Assembly: GCF_051014685.1 (NCBI RefSeq)
Contig: NW_027478779.1
Location: forward strand, 434,001 to 498,000
DNA length: 64,000 nt
From: Ptiloglossa arizonensis
Taxonomy: Eukaryota; Arthropoda; Insecta; Hymenoptera; Colletidae
Direction: 5' to 3'
The notes beneath the pieces were generated by a model. The model was not told the DNA's origin and did not search any database. It saw only the letters and a program-made list of their open reading frames with translations. Numbering within the stretch: the first letter of the stretch is position 1; each line of letters starts with the position of its first letter. Position numbers and translations under genes: made by a program. Shown one piece after another: positions 40,084-54,767 of the stretch.

Positions 40084-43000
40084 CGTAATATGTAATAGGT
40101 TATACGTTCTACGTTATGCGTTATACGTTACACGTTATACGTTATTCGTTATACGTTATACGTTATACGTTATACGTTATACGTTATACGTTATAAGTTT
40201 TACATTATTCGTTATACGTTATACGTTACACGTTATACGTTATACGTTATACGTTATACGTTATACGTTATACGTTATACGTAATACGTAATATGTAATA
40301 GGTTATACGTTCTACGTTATTCGTTATACGTTATACGTTATACGTTATACGTTATACGTTATACGTTATACGTTATACGTTATACGTTATACGTTATACG
40401 TAATATGTAATAGGTTATACGTTCTACGTTATTCGTTATACGTTATACGTTATACGTTATACGTTATACGTTATACGTTATACGTTATACGTTATACGTC
40501 ATAGGATACACGATACACGTTATACGTTATACGTAATATGTAATAGGTTATACGTTCTACGTTATTCGTTATACGTTATACGTTATACGTTATACGTTAT
40601 ACGTTATACGTTATACGTTATACGTTATACGTTATACGTTATACGTTATACGCAATATGTAATAGGTTATACGTTCTAAGTTATGCGTTATACGTTACAC
40701 GTTATACGTTATTCGTTATACGTTATACGTTATACGTTATACGTTATACGTTATACGTTATAAGTTTTACATTATTCGTTATACGTTATACGTTACACGT
40801 TATACGTTATACGTTATACGTTATACGTTATACGTTATACGTTATACGTAATACGTTATACGTTATACGTTATACGTTATACGTTATACGTTATACGTTA
40901 TACGTTACATGTTATACGTTATACGTTATACGTCATAGGATACACGATACACGTTATACGTTATACGTCATAGGATACACGATACACGTTATACGTTATA
41001 CGTAATATGTAATAGGTTATACGTTCTACGTTATTCGTTATACGTTATACGTTATACGTTATACGTTATACGTTATACGTTATACGTTATACGTTATACG
41101 TTATACGTTATACGTTATACGTTATACGTTATACGTTATACGTTATACGTTATGCGTAATACGTTACGCGTTATACGTTATTCGTTATACGTTACGGGTT
41201 ATACGTTATTCGTTATACGTTATACGTTATACGTTATACGTTACACGTTATACGTTATACATTACACATTATACGTTATACGTTACACGTTATACGTTAT
41301 ACGTTATACGTTATACGTTATACGTTATACGTTATACGTTATACGTTATACGTTATACGTTATACGTTATACGTAATACGTTATACGTTATACGTTATAC
41401 GTTATACGTAATACGTTATACGTTATACGTTATACGTTATACGTTATACGTCACACGTTATACGTTATTCGTTATTACACGTTATACGTTATACGTTATA
41501 CTTTATACGTTATACGTTATACGTTATACGTTATACGTTATACGTCACACGTTATACGTTATACGTTACACGTTATACGTTACACGTTATACGTTATACG
41601 TTATACGTTATACGTTATACGTTATACGTTATACGTTATACGTTATACGTTATCGTTAAACGTTATACGTTATACGTTATACGTTATACGTTATACGTTA
41701 TACGTTATACGTTATACGTAATACGTTATACGTTATACGTTATACGTTATACGTTATACGTTATACGTTACACGTTATACGTCACACGTTATACGTTATT
41801 CGTTACACGTTATACGTTATACGTTATACGTTATACGTTATACGTTATACGTTATACGTTATACGTTATACGTTATACGTCACACGTTATACGTTATACG
41901 TTACACGTTATACGTTACACATTATACGTTATACGTTATACGTTATACGTTATACGTTATACGTTATACGTTATCGTTAAACGTTATACGTTATACGTTA
42001 AGCGTTATACGTTATACGTCATAGGATACACGATACACGTTATACGTTATACGTAATATGTAATAGGTTATACGTTCTACGTTATTCGTTATACGTTATA
42101 CGTTATACGTTATACGTTATACGTTATACGTTATACGTTATACGTTATACGTTATACGTTATACGTTATACGTTATACGTTATACGTTATACGTTATACG
42201 TTATACGTTATACGTTATACGTCACACGTTATACGTTATACGCTACACGTTATACGTTATACGTTACACGTTATACGTTATACGTTATACGTTATACGTT
42301 ATACGTTATACGTTATACGTTACACGATATACGTCACACGTTATACGTTATTCGTTACACGTTATACGTTATACGTTATACGTTATACGTTATACGTTAT
42401 ACGTTATACGTTATACGTTATACGTTATACGTTATACGTCACACGTTATACGTTATACGTTACACGTTATACGTTATACGTTATACGTTATACGTTATAC
42501 GTTATACGTTATACGTTATCGTTAAACGTTATACGTTATACGTTAAGCGTTATACGTTATACGTTATAAGTTATACGTTATACGTTATACGTTATACGTT
42601 ATACGTTATACGTTATACGTTATACGTTATACGTTATACGTTATACGTTATACGTTATACGTTATACGTTATACGTTATACGTTATACGTTATACGTTAT
42701 ACGTTATACGTTATACGTTATACGTTATACGTTATACGTTATACGTTATACGTTATACGTTATACGTTATACGTTATACGTTATACGTTATACGTTATAC
42801 GTTATACGTTATACGTTATACGTTATACGTTATACGTAATATGTAATAGGTTATACGTTCTACGTTATGCGTTATACGTTACACGTTATACGTTATTCGT
42901 TATACGTTATACGTTATACGTTATACGTTATACGTTATACGTTATACGTAATATGTAATACGTTATAAGTTTTACATTATTCGTTATACGTTCTTCGTTA

Positions 43001-43450
43001 CACGTTGTACGTTATACGTTATGCGTTAGACGTTACACATTATACGTTATACGTTACACGTTATACGTTATACGTTATACGTTATACGTCATAGCTTACA
43101 CGATACACGTTATACGTTATACGTTACACGTTATACGTTATACGTCATAGCTTACACGATTCACGTTATACGTTATACGTTATACGTCATAGCTTACACG
43201 ATACACGATATACGTTATACGTTATACGTTACACGTTATACGTTATACGTTACACATTATACGTTATACGTTACACGTTATACGTTATACGTTATACGTT
43301 ATACGTTATACGTTATACGTTATACGTTATACGTTATACGTTATACGTTATACGTTATACGTTATACGTTATACGTTATACGTTATACGTTATACGTTAT
43401 ACGTTATACGTTATACGTTATACGTTATACGTTATACGTTATACGTTATA
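40084..43450 (+). repeat. 3.37-kb duplication, copy 1
   Basis: A long ordered series of nodes and variants is repeated from 43451. Nodes at 40084 and 43451 are 3367 bp (481 heptamers) apart. The GTTATGC/GTAATAC/GTTACGC cluster at 41152 and 44526 is 3374 bp apart. The following GTCATAG cassettes at 42017 and 45669 are 3652 bp apart because copy 2 holds an internal expansion. Copy 1 has a private 3-bp insertion (GTTATTACAC near 41.47 kb) and a GCAATATG change of the node near 40.65 kb. Confidence 0.86.
43087..43207 (+). repeat. Second 56-bp ladder of CATAGCTTACACGAT words
   Basis: Starts are at 43087, 43143 and 43185 (56 and 42 bp). One rung reads CGATTCACG instead of CGATACACG. The ladder sits at the same place relative to the following 3.37-kb repeat as the ladder at 39664 does, and has one rung fewer. 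Confidence 0.84.
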
Positions 43451-46400
43451 CGTAATATGTAATAGGTTATACGTTCTACGTTATGCGTTATACGTTACAC
43501 GTTATACGTTATTCGTTATACGTTATACGTTATACGTTATACGTTATACGTTATACGTTATACGTTATAAGTTTTACATTATTCGTTATACGTTATACGT
43601 TACACGTTATACGTTATACGTTATACGTTATACGTTATACGTTATACGTTATACGTAATACGTAATATGTAATAGGTTATACGTTCTACGTTATTCGTTA
43701 TACGTTATACGTTATACGTTATACGTTATACGTTATACGTTATACGTTATACGTTATACGTTATACGTTATACGTTATACGTTATACGTAATATGTAATA
43801 GGTTATACGTTCTACGTTATTCGTTATACGTTATACGTTATACGTTATACGTTATACGTTATACGTTATACGTTATACGTTATACGTCATAGGATACACG
43901 ATACACGTTATACGTTATACGTAATATGTAATAGGTTATACGTTCTACGTTATTCGTTATACGTTATACGTTATACGTTATACGTTATACGTTATACGTT
44001 ATACGTTATACGTTATACGTTATACGTTATACGTAATATGTAATAGGTTATACGTTCTACGTTATGCGTTATACGTTACACGTTATACGTTATTCGTTAT
44101 ACGTTATACGTTATACGTTATACGTTATACGTTATACGTTATAAGTTTTACATTATTCGTTATACGTTATACGTTACACGTTATACGTTATACGTTATAC
44201 GTTATACGTTATACGTTATACGTTATACGTAATACGTTATACGTTATACGTTATACGTTATACGTTATACGTTATACGTTATACGTTACATGTTATACGT
44301 TATACGTTATACGTCATAGGATACACGATACACGTTATACGTTATACGTCATAGGATACACGATACACGTTATACGTTATACGTAATATGTAATAGGTTA
44401 TACGTTCTACGTTATTCGTTATACGTTATACGTTATACGTTATACGTTATACGTTATACGTTATACGTTATACGTTATACGTTATACGTTATACGTTATA
44501 CGTTATACGTTATACGTTATACGTTATGCGTAATACGTTACGCGTTATACGTTATTCGTTATACGTTACGGGTTATACGTTATTCGTTATACGTTATACG
44601 TTATACGTTATACGTTACACGTTATACGTTATACATTACACATTATACGTTATACGTTACACGTTATACGTTATACGTTATACGTTATACGTTATACGTT
44701 ATACGTTATACGTTATACGTTATACGTTATACGTTATACGTTATACGTAATACGTTATACGTTATACGTTATACGTTATACGTAATACGTTATACGTTAT
44801 ACGTTATACGTTATACGTTATACGTCACACGTTATACGTTATTCGTTACACGTTATACGTTATACGTTATACTTTATACGTTATACGTTATACGTTATAC
44901 GTTATACGTTATACGTCACACGTTATACGTTATACGTTACACGTTATACGTTACACGTTATACGTTATTCGTTATACGTTATACGTTATACGTTATACGT
45001 TATACGTTATACGTTATACGTTATACGTTATACGTAATACGTTATACGTTATACGTAATACGTTATACGTTATACGTTATACGTTATACGTTATACGTTA
45101 TACGTTACACGTTATACGTCACACGTTATACGTTATTCGTTACACGTTATACGTTATACGTTATACGTTATACGTTATACGTTATACGTTATACGTTATA
45201 CGTTATACGTTATACGTCACACGTTATACGTTATACGTTACACGTTATACGTTACACGTTATACGTTATACGTTATACGTTATACGTTATACGTTATACG
45301 TTATACGTTATACGTTATACGTTATACGTTATACGTTATACGTTATACGTAATACGTTATACGTTATACGTAATACGTTATACGTTATACGTTATACGTT
45401 ATACGTTATACGTTATACGTTACACGTTATACGTCACACGTTATACGTTATTCGTTACACGTTATACGTTATACGTTATACGTTATACGTTATACGTTAT
45501 ACGTTATACGTTATACGTTATACGTTATACGTCACACGTTATACGTTATACGTTACACGTTATACGTTACACGTTATACGTTATACGTTATACGTTATAC
45601 GTTATACGTTATACGTTATACGTTATCGTTAAACGTTATACGTTATACGTTAAGCGTTATACGTTATACGTCATAGGATACACGATACACGTTATACGTT
45701 ATACGTAATATGTAATAGGTTATACGTTCTACGTTATTCGTTATACGTTATACGTTATACGTTATACGTTATACGTTATACGTTATACGTTATACGTTAT
45801 ACGTTATACGTTATACGTTATACGTTATACGTTATACGTTATACGTTATACGTTATACGTTATACGTTATACGTCACACGTTATACGTTATACGCTACAC
45901 GTTATACGTTATACGTTACACGTTATACGTTATACGTTATACGTTATACGTTATACGTTATACGTTATACGTTACACGTTATACGTCACACGTTATACGT
46001 TATTCGTTACACGTTATACGTTATACGTTATACGTTATACGTTATACGTTATACGTTATACGTTATACGTTATACGTTATACGTTATACGTCACACGTTA
46101 TACGTTATACGTTACACGTTATACGTTATACGTTATACGTTATACGTTATACGTTATACGTTATACGTTATCGTTAAACGTTATACGTTATACGTTAAGC
46201 GTTATACGTTATACGTTATAAGTTATACGTTATACGTTATACGTTATACGTTATACGTTATACGTTATACGTTATACGTTATACGTTATACGTTATACGT
46301 TATACGTTATACGTTATACGTTATACGTTATACGTTATACGTTATACGTTATACGTTATACGTTATACGTTATACGTTATACGTTATACGTTATACGTTA

Positions 46401-46480
46401 TACGTTATACGTTATACGTTATACGTTATACGTTATACGTTATACGTTATACGTTATACGTTATACGTTATACGTTATAC
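43451..46480 (+). repeat. 3.37-kb duplication, copy 2, with internal gain
   Basis: This is the partner of 40084-43450. It repeats the paired GTCATAG cassettes 35-36 bp apart (44312 and 44347, as at 40931 and 40967), which are otherwise unusual. It is about 280 bp longer because of the 315-bp internal tandem repeat at 45034. Confidence 0.85.
45034..45663 (+). repeat. 315-bp tandem repeat inside the 3.37-kb copy 2
   Basis: A GTAATAC, two consensus units, GTAATAC pattern occurs at 45034 and 45349, exactly 315 bp (45 heptamers) apart. The same GTCACAC, GTTATTC, GTTACAC series follows each. Copy 1 of the larger repeat has this segment once near 41.7 kb, so the expansion is younger than the 3.37-kb duplication. 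Confidence 0.82.
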
Positions 46481-47190
46481 GTAATATGTAATAGGTTATA
46501 CGTTCTACGTTATGCGTTATACGTTACACGTTATACGTTATTCGTTATACGTTATACGTTATACGTTATACGTTATACGTTATACGTTATACGTAATATG
46601 TAATACGTTATAAGTTTTACATTATTCGTTATACGTTCTTCGTTACACGTTGTACGTTATACGTTATGCGTTAGACGTTACACATTATACGTTATACGTT
46701 ACACGTTATACGTTATACGTTATACGTTATACGTTATACGCTATACGTTATACGTTTTACGTTATACGTTATACGTTATACGTTATACGTTATACGTAAT
46801 ACGTTAAACGTTATACGTTATACGTTATACGTTATACGTAATACGTTATACGTTATACCTTATACGTTATACGTTATACGTTATACGTCATAGGTTACAC
46901 GATACACGTTATACGTTATACGTAATATGTAATAGGTTATACGTTCTACGTTATTCGTTATACGTTATACGTTATACGTTATACGTTATACGTTATACGT
47001 TATACTCTTATACGTTATACGTTATACGTTATACGTTATGCGTTATACGTTACACGTTATACGTTATTCGTTATACGTTATACGTTATACGTTATACGTT
47101 ATACGTTATACGTTATACGTTATACGTTTTACGTTTACGTTCTTCGTTACACGTTATACGTTATACGTTATACGTTATACGTCATAGCTT

Positions 47191-48324
47191 GCAAAATACA
47201 CGTTATACGTTATACGTTATACGTTACACGTTATACGTTATACGTTACACGTTATACGTTATACGTTATACTTTATACGTTATACGTTATACGTTATACG
47301 TTATACGTTATACGTTATACGTTATACGTTATACGTTATACGTTATACGTTATACGTTATACGTTATACGTTATACGTTATGCGTTATACGTTACACGTT
47401 ATACGTTATACGTTACACGTTATACGTTATACGTTATACGTTATACGTTACACGTTATACGTTATACGTTATACGTCATAGGATACACGATACACGTTAT
47501 ACGTTATACGTAATATGTAATAGGTTATACGTTCTACGTTATTCGTTATACGTTATACGTTATACGTTATACGTTATACGTTATACGTTATACGTTATAC
47601 GTTATACGTTATACGTTATACGTTATACGTTATACGTTATACGTTATACGTTATACGTTATACGTTATACGTCACACGTTATACGTTATACGCTACACGT
47701 TATACGGTATACGTTTCACGTTATACGTTATACGTTATACGTTATACGTTATACGTTATACGTTATACGTTACACGTTATACGTCACACGTTATACGTTA
47801 TTCGTTACACGTTATACGTTATACGTTATACGTTATACGTTATACGTTATACGTTATACGTTATAAGTTATACGTTATACGTTATACGTTTTACGTTACA
47901 CGTTATACGTTATACGTTATACGTTATACGTTATACGTTATACGTTATACGTTACACGTTATACGTAATACGTTATACGTTATACGTTATACGTTATACG
48001 TTATACGTTATACGTCATAGGATACACGATACACGTTATACGTTATACGTAATATGTAATAGGTTATACGTTCTACGTTATTCGTTATACGTTATACGTT
48101 ATACGTTATACGTTATACGTTATACGTTATACTCTTATACGTTATACGTTATACGTTATACGTTATGCGTTATACGTTACACGTTATACGTTATTCGTTA
48201 TACGTTATACGTTATACGTTATACGTTATACGTTATACGTTATACGTTATACGTTATACGTTTTACGTTTACGTTCTTCGTTACACGTTATACGTTATAC
48301 GTTATACGTTATACGTCATAGCTT
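47191..48324 (+). repeat. 1134-bp tandem repeat between CTTGCAAAA words
   Basis: The GCAAAA words at 47191 and 48325 are 1134 bp (162 heptamers) apart, and the variant order after each agrees for about 850 bp. Between them lie two GTCATAG cassettes, GCTACAC, a GTTTCAC unit, GTCACAC, GTTATTC and a CTCTTATACG word. One private difference is CGGTATACG near 47.70 kb in the first copy. Confidence 0.8.
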
Positions 48325-49939
48325 GCAAAATACACGTTATACGTTATACGTTATACGTTACACGTTATACGTTATACGTTACACGTTATACGTTATACGT
48401 TATACTTTATACGTTATACGTTATACGTTATACGTTATACGTTATACGTTATACGTTATACGTTATACGTTATACGTTATACGTTATACGTTATACGTTA
48501 TACGTTATACGTTATGCGTTATACGTTACACGTTATACGTTATACGTTATACGTTATACGTTACACGTTATACGTTATACGTTATACGTCATAGGATACA
48601 CGATACACGTTATACGTTATACGTAATATGTAATAGGTTATACGTTCTACGTTATTCGTTATACGTTATACGTTATACGTTATACGTTATACGTTATACG
48701 TTATACGTTATACGTTATACGTTATACGTTATACGTTATACGTTATACGTTATACGTTATACGTTATACGTTATACGTTATACGTCACACGTTATACGTT
48801 ATACGCTACACGTTATACGTTATACGTTTCACGTTATACGTTATACGTTATACGTTATACGTTATACGTTATACGTTATACGTTACACGTTATACGTCAC
48901 ACGTTATACGTTATTCGTTACACGTTATACGTTATACGTTATACGTTATACGTTATACGTTATACGTTATAAGTTATACGTTATACGTTATACGTTTTAC
49001 GTTACACGTTATACGTTATACGTTATACGTTATACGTTATACGTTATACGTTATACGTTATACGTTACACGTTATACGTAATACGTTATACGTTATACGT
49101 TATACGTTATACGTTATACGTTATACGTCATAGGATACACGATACACGTTATACGTTATACGTAATATGTAATAGGTTATACGTTCTACGTTATTCGTTA
49201 TACGTTATACGTTATACGTTATACGTTATACGTTATACGTTATACGTTATACGTTATACGTTATACGTTATACGTAATACGTTATACGTTATGCGTTATA
49301 CGTTACACGTTATACGTTATACGTTATACGTTATACGTTACACGTTATACGTTATACGTTATACGTCATAGGATACACGATACACGTTATACGTTATACG
49401 TAATATGTAATTGGTTATACGTTCTACGTTATTCGTTATACGTTATACGTTATACGTTATACGTTATACGTTATACGTTATACGTTATACGTTATACGTT
49501 ATACGTTATACGTTATACGTTATACGTTATACGTTATACGATATACGTTATACGTTATACGTCACACGTTATACGTTATACGCTACACGTTATACGTTAT
49601 ACGTTACACGTTATACGTTATACGTTATACCTTATACGTTATACGTTATACGTTATACGTTACACGTTATACGTCACACGTTATACGTTATTCGTTACAC
49701 GTTATACGTTATACGTTATACGTTATACATTATACGTTATACGTTATACGTTATACGTTATACGTTATACGTCACACGTTATACGTTATACGTTACACGT
49801 TATACGTTATACGTTATACGTTATACGTTATACGTTATACGTTATACGTTATCGTTAAACGTTATACGTTATACGTTAAGCGTTATACGTTATACGTTAT
49901 AAGTTATACGTTATACGTTATACGTTATACGTTATACGT

Positions 49940-51500
49940 TATACGTTGTACGTTATACGTCCTTCGTTACACGTTATACGTCCTTCGTTACACGTTATAC
50001 GTAATACGTTATACGTTATACGTTATACGTTATACGTTATACGTTATACGTTATACGTCATACGTTATACGTTATACGTTATACGTTCTTCGTTACACGT
50101 TATACGTTATACGCTACACGTTATACGTTATACGTTTCACGTTATACGTTATACGTTATACGTTATACGTTATACGTTATACGTTATACGTTACACGTTA
50201 TACGTCACACGTTATACGTTATTCGTTACACGTTATACGTTATACGTTATACGTTATACGTTATACGTTATAGGTTATACGTTATACGTTATACGTTATA
50301 CGTTATACGTTATACGTTATACGTTACACGTTATACGTCACACGTTATACGTTATTCGTTACACGTTATACGTTATACGTTATACGTTATACATTATACG
50401 TTATACGTTATACGTTATACGTTATACGTTATACGTCACACGTTATACGTTATACGTTACACGTTATACGTTATACGTTATACGTTATACGTTATACGTT
50501 ATACGTTATACGTTATACGTTATCGTTAAACGTTATACGTTATACGTTAAGCGTTATACGTTATACGTTATAAGTTATACGTTATACGTTATACGTTATA
50601 CGTTATACGTTATACGTTGTACGTTATACGTCCTTCGTTACACGTTATACGTCCTTCGTTACACGTTATACGTAATACGTTATACGTTATACGTTATACG
50701 TTATACGTTATACGTTATACGTTATACGTTATACGTTATACGTTATACGTTCTTCGTTACACGTTATACGTTATACGCTACACGTTATACGTTATACGTT
50801 TCACGTTATACGTTATACGTTATACGTTATACGTTATACGTTATACGTTATACGTTATACGTTACACGTTATACGTCACACGTTATACGTTATTCGTTAC
50901 ACGTTATACGTTATACGTTATACTTTATACGTTATACGTTATACGTTATACGTTATACGTTATACGTTATACGTTATACGTCACACGTTATACGTTATAC
51001 GTTACACGTTATACGTTATACGTTATACGTTATACGTAATACGTTACACGTTATACGTTATACGTTATACGTTATACGTTATACGTTATACGTTACACGT
51101 TATACGTTGTACGTTATACGTCATAGGATACACGATACACGTTATACGTTATACGTAATATGTAATAGGTTATACGTTCTACGTTATTCGTTATACGTTA
51201 TACGTTATACGTTATACGTTATACGTTATACGTTATACGTTATCGTTAAACGTTATACGTTATACGTTAAGCGTTATACGTTATACGTTATAAGTTATAC
51301 GTTATACGTTATACGTTATACGTTATACGTTATACGTTGTACGTTATACGTCCTTCGTTACACGTTATACGTCCTTCGTTACACGTTATACGTAATACGT
51401 TATACGTTATACGTTATACGTTATACGTTGTACGTTATACGTCCTTCGTTACACGTTATACGTCCTTCGTTACACGTTATACGTAATACGTTATACGTTA
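49940..51500 (+). repeat. Cluster of GTCCTTC doublet cassettes
   Basis: Each doublet has GTTGTAC, consensus, GTCCTTC, GTTACAC, consensus, GTCCTTC, GTTACAC, consensus, GTAATAC. Copies start with GTTGTAC near 49945, 50616, 51336 and 51427. Others in the window are near 653 (reading TTTGTAC), 2886, 37083, 37363, 38699 and 53162. Most are preceded, about 70-100 bp upstream, by an off-register GTTATC, GTTAAAC, GTTAAGC group and a GTTATAA unit, so the whole group moves together. Confidence 0.85.
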
Positions 51501-54500
51501 TACGTTATACGTTACACGTTATACGTTATACGTTATACGTTATACGTAATACGTTATACGTTATACGTTATACGTTATACGTTATACGTTATACGTTATA
51601 CGTTACACGTTATACGTTGTACGTTATACGTCATAGGATACACGATACACGTTATACGTTATACGTAATATGTAATACGTTATAAGTTTTACATTATTCG
51701 TTATACGTTCTTCGTTACACGTTGTACGTTATACGTTATGCGTTAGACGTTACACATTATACGTTATACGTTACACGTTATACGTTATACGTTATACGTT
51801 ATACGTTATACGTTATACGTTATACGTTATACGTTATACGTTATACGTTATACGTTATACGTTATACGTAATACGTTAAACGTTATACGTTTTACGTTAT
51901 ACGTTATACGTAATACGTTATACGTTATACCTTATACGTTATACGTTATACGTTATACGTTATACGACATAGGTTACACGATACACGTTATACGTTATAC
52001 GTAATATGTAATAGGTTATACGTTCTACGTTATTCGTTATACGTTATACGTTATACGTTATACGTAATACGTTATACGTTATACTCTTATACGTTATACG
52101 TTATACGTTATACGTTATGCGTTATACGTTACACGTTATACGTTATTCGTTATACGTTATACGTTATACGTTATACGTTATACGTTATACGTTATACGTT
52201 ATACGTTATACGTTTTACGTTTACGTTCTTCGTTACACGTTATACGTTATACGTTATACGTTATACGTCATAGCTTGCAAAACACACGTTATACGTTATA
52301 CGTTATACGTTACACGTTATACGTTATACGTTACACGTTATACGTTATACGTTACACGTTATACGTTATACGTTATACTTTATACGTTATACGTTATACG
52401 TTATACGTTATACGTTATACGTTATACGTTATACGTTATACATTATACGTTATACGTTATACGTTATACGTTATACGTTATGCGTTATACGTTACACGTT
52501 ATACGTTATACGTTATACGTTATACGTTATACGTTATACGTTATACGTTATACGTTATACGTTATACGTCACACGTTATACGTTATACGTTACACGTTAT
52601 ACGTTACACGTTATACGTTATACGTAATACGTTATACGTTATTCGTTATACGTTATACGTTATACGTTATACGTTATACGTTATACGTTATACGTTATAC
52701 GTTATACGTTATACGTTATACGTTATACGTTATACGTTATACGTTATACGTTATACGTTATACGTCACACGTTATACGTTATACGCTACACGTTATACGT
52801 TATACGTTACACGTTATACGTTATACGTTATACGTTATACGTTATACGTTATTCGTTATACGTTACACGTTATACGTCACACGTTATACGTTATTCGTTA
52901 CACGTTATACGTTATACGTTATACGTTATACGTTATACGTTATACGTTATACGTTATACGTTATACGTTATACGTTATACGTCACACGTTATACGTTATA
53001 CGTTACACGTTATACGTTATACGTTATACGTTATACGTTATACGTTATACGTTATACGTTATCGTTAAACGTTATACGTTATACGTTAAGCGTTATACGT
53101 TATACGTTATAAGTTATACGTTATACGTTATACGTTATACGTTATACGTTATACGTTATACGTTGTACGTTATACGTCCTTCGTTACACGTTATACGTCC
53201 TTCGTTACACGTTATACGTAATACGTTATACGTTATACGTTATACGTTATACGTTATACGTTATACGTTATACGTTATACGTTATACGTTATACGTTATA
53301 CGTTCTTCGTTACACGTTATACGTTATACGCTACACGTTATACGTTATACGTTTCACGTTATACGTTATACGTTATACGTTATACGTTATACGTTATACG
53401 TTATACGTTACACGTTATACGTCACACGTTATACGTTATTCGTTACACGTTATACGTTATACGTTATACGTTATACGTTATACGTTATACGTTATACGTT
53501 ATACGTTATACGTTATACGTTATACGTCACACGTTATACGTTATACGTTACACGTTATACGTTATACGTTATACGTTATACGTAATACGTTATACGTTAT
53601 ACGTTATACGTTATACGTTATACGTTATACGTTATACGTTACACGTTATACGTTATACGTTATACGTCATAGGATACACGATACACGTTATACGTTATAC
53701 GTAATATGTAATAGGTTATACGTTCTACGTTATTCGTTATACGTTATACGTTATACGTTATACGTTATACGTTATACGTTATACGTTATACGTTATACGT
53801 TATACGTTATACGTTATACGTTATACGTTATGCGTTATACGTTACGCGTTATACGTTATTCGTTATACGTTATACGTTATACGTTATACGTTATACGTTA
53901 TACGTTATACGTTATACGCTATACGTTATACGTTATACGTAATACGTTATACGTTATACGTTCTACGTTATACGTTATACGTTATACGTTATACGTTATA
54001 CGTTATACGTTATACGTTATACGTTATACGTTATACGTTATACGTTATACGTTATACGTAATATGTAATAGGTTATACGTTCTACGTTATGCGTTATACG
54101 TTACACGTTATACGTTATTCGTTATACGTTATACGTTATACGTTATACGTTATACGTTATACGTTATACGTAATATGTAATACGTTATAAGTTTTACATT
54201 ATTCGTTATACGTTCTTCGTTACACGTTGTACGTTATACGTTATGCGTTAGACGTTACACATTATACGTTATACGTTACACGTTATACGTTATACGTTAT
54301 ACGTTATACGTTATACGTTATACGTTATACGTTATACGTTATACGTTATACGTTATACGTTATACGTTATACGTAATTCGTTAAACGTTATACGTTATAC
54401 GTTATACGTTATACGTAATACGTTATACGTTATACCTTATACGTTATACGTTATACGTTATACGTCATAGGTTACACGATACACGTTATACGTTATACGT

Positions 54501-54767
54501 AATATGTAATAGGTTATACGTTCTACGTTATTCGTTATACGTTATACGTTATACGTTATACGTTATACGTTATACGTTATACGTTATACTCTTATACGTT
54601 ATACGTTATACGTTATGCGTTATACGTTACACGTTATACGTTATTCGTTATACGTTATACGTTATACGTTATACGTTATACGTTATACGTTATACGTTAT
54701 ACGTTTTACGTTTACGTTCTTCGTTACACGTTATACGTTATACGTTATACGTTATACGTCATAGCTT

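Noticed and set aside
47189..47866. Open frames starting at the CTTGCAAAA word as a repeated small gene family
   Set aside because: The start is a TTG inside a variant heptamer, the downstream sequence is the frame-independent satellite peptide, and the word is a diverged CTTACACGATACAC series.
49946..51685. 579-codon + strand open frame, one of many long frames giving YTLYVIR repeats
   Set aside because: The frame is open only because the heptamer has no stop in any + frame. Overlapping frames give the same peptide, starts are chance ATG or TTG variants, indels are not multiples of three, and no codon-level constraint or upstream signal is visible.
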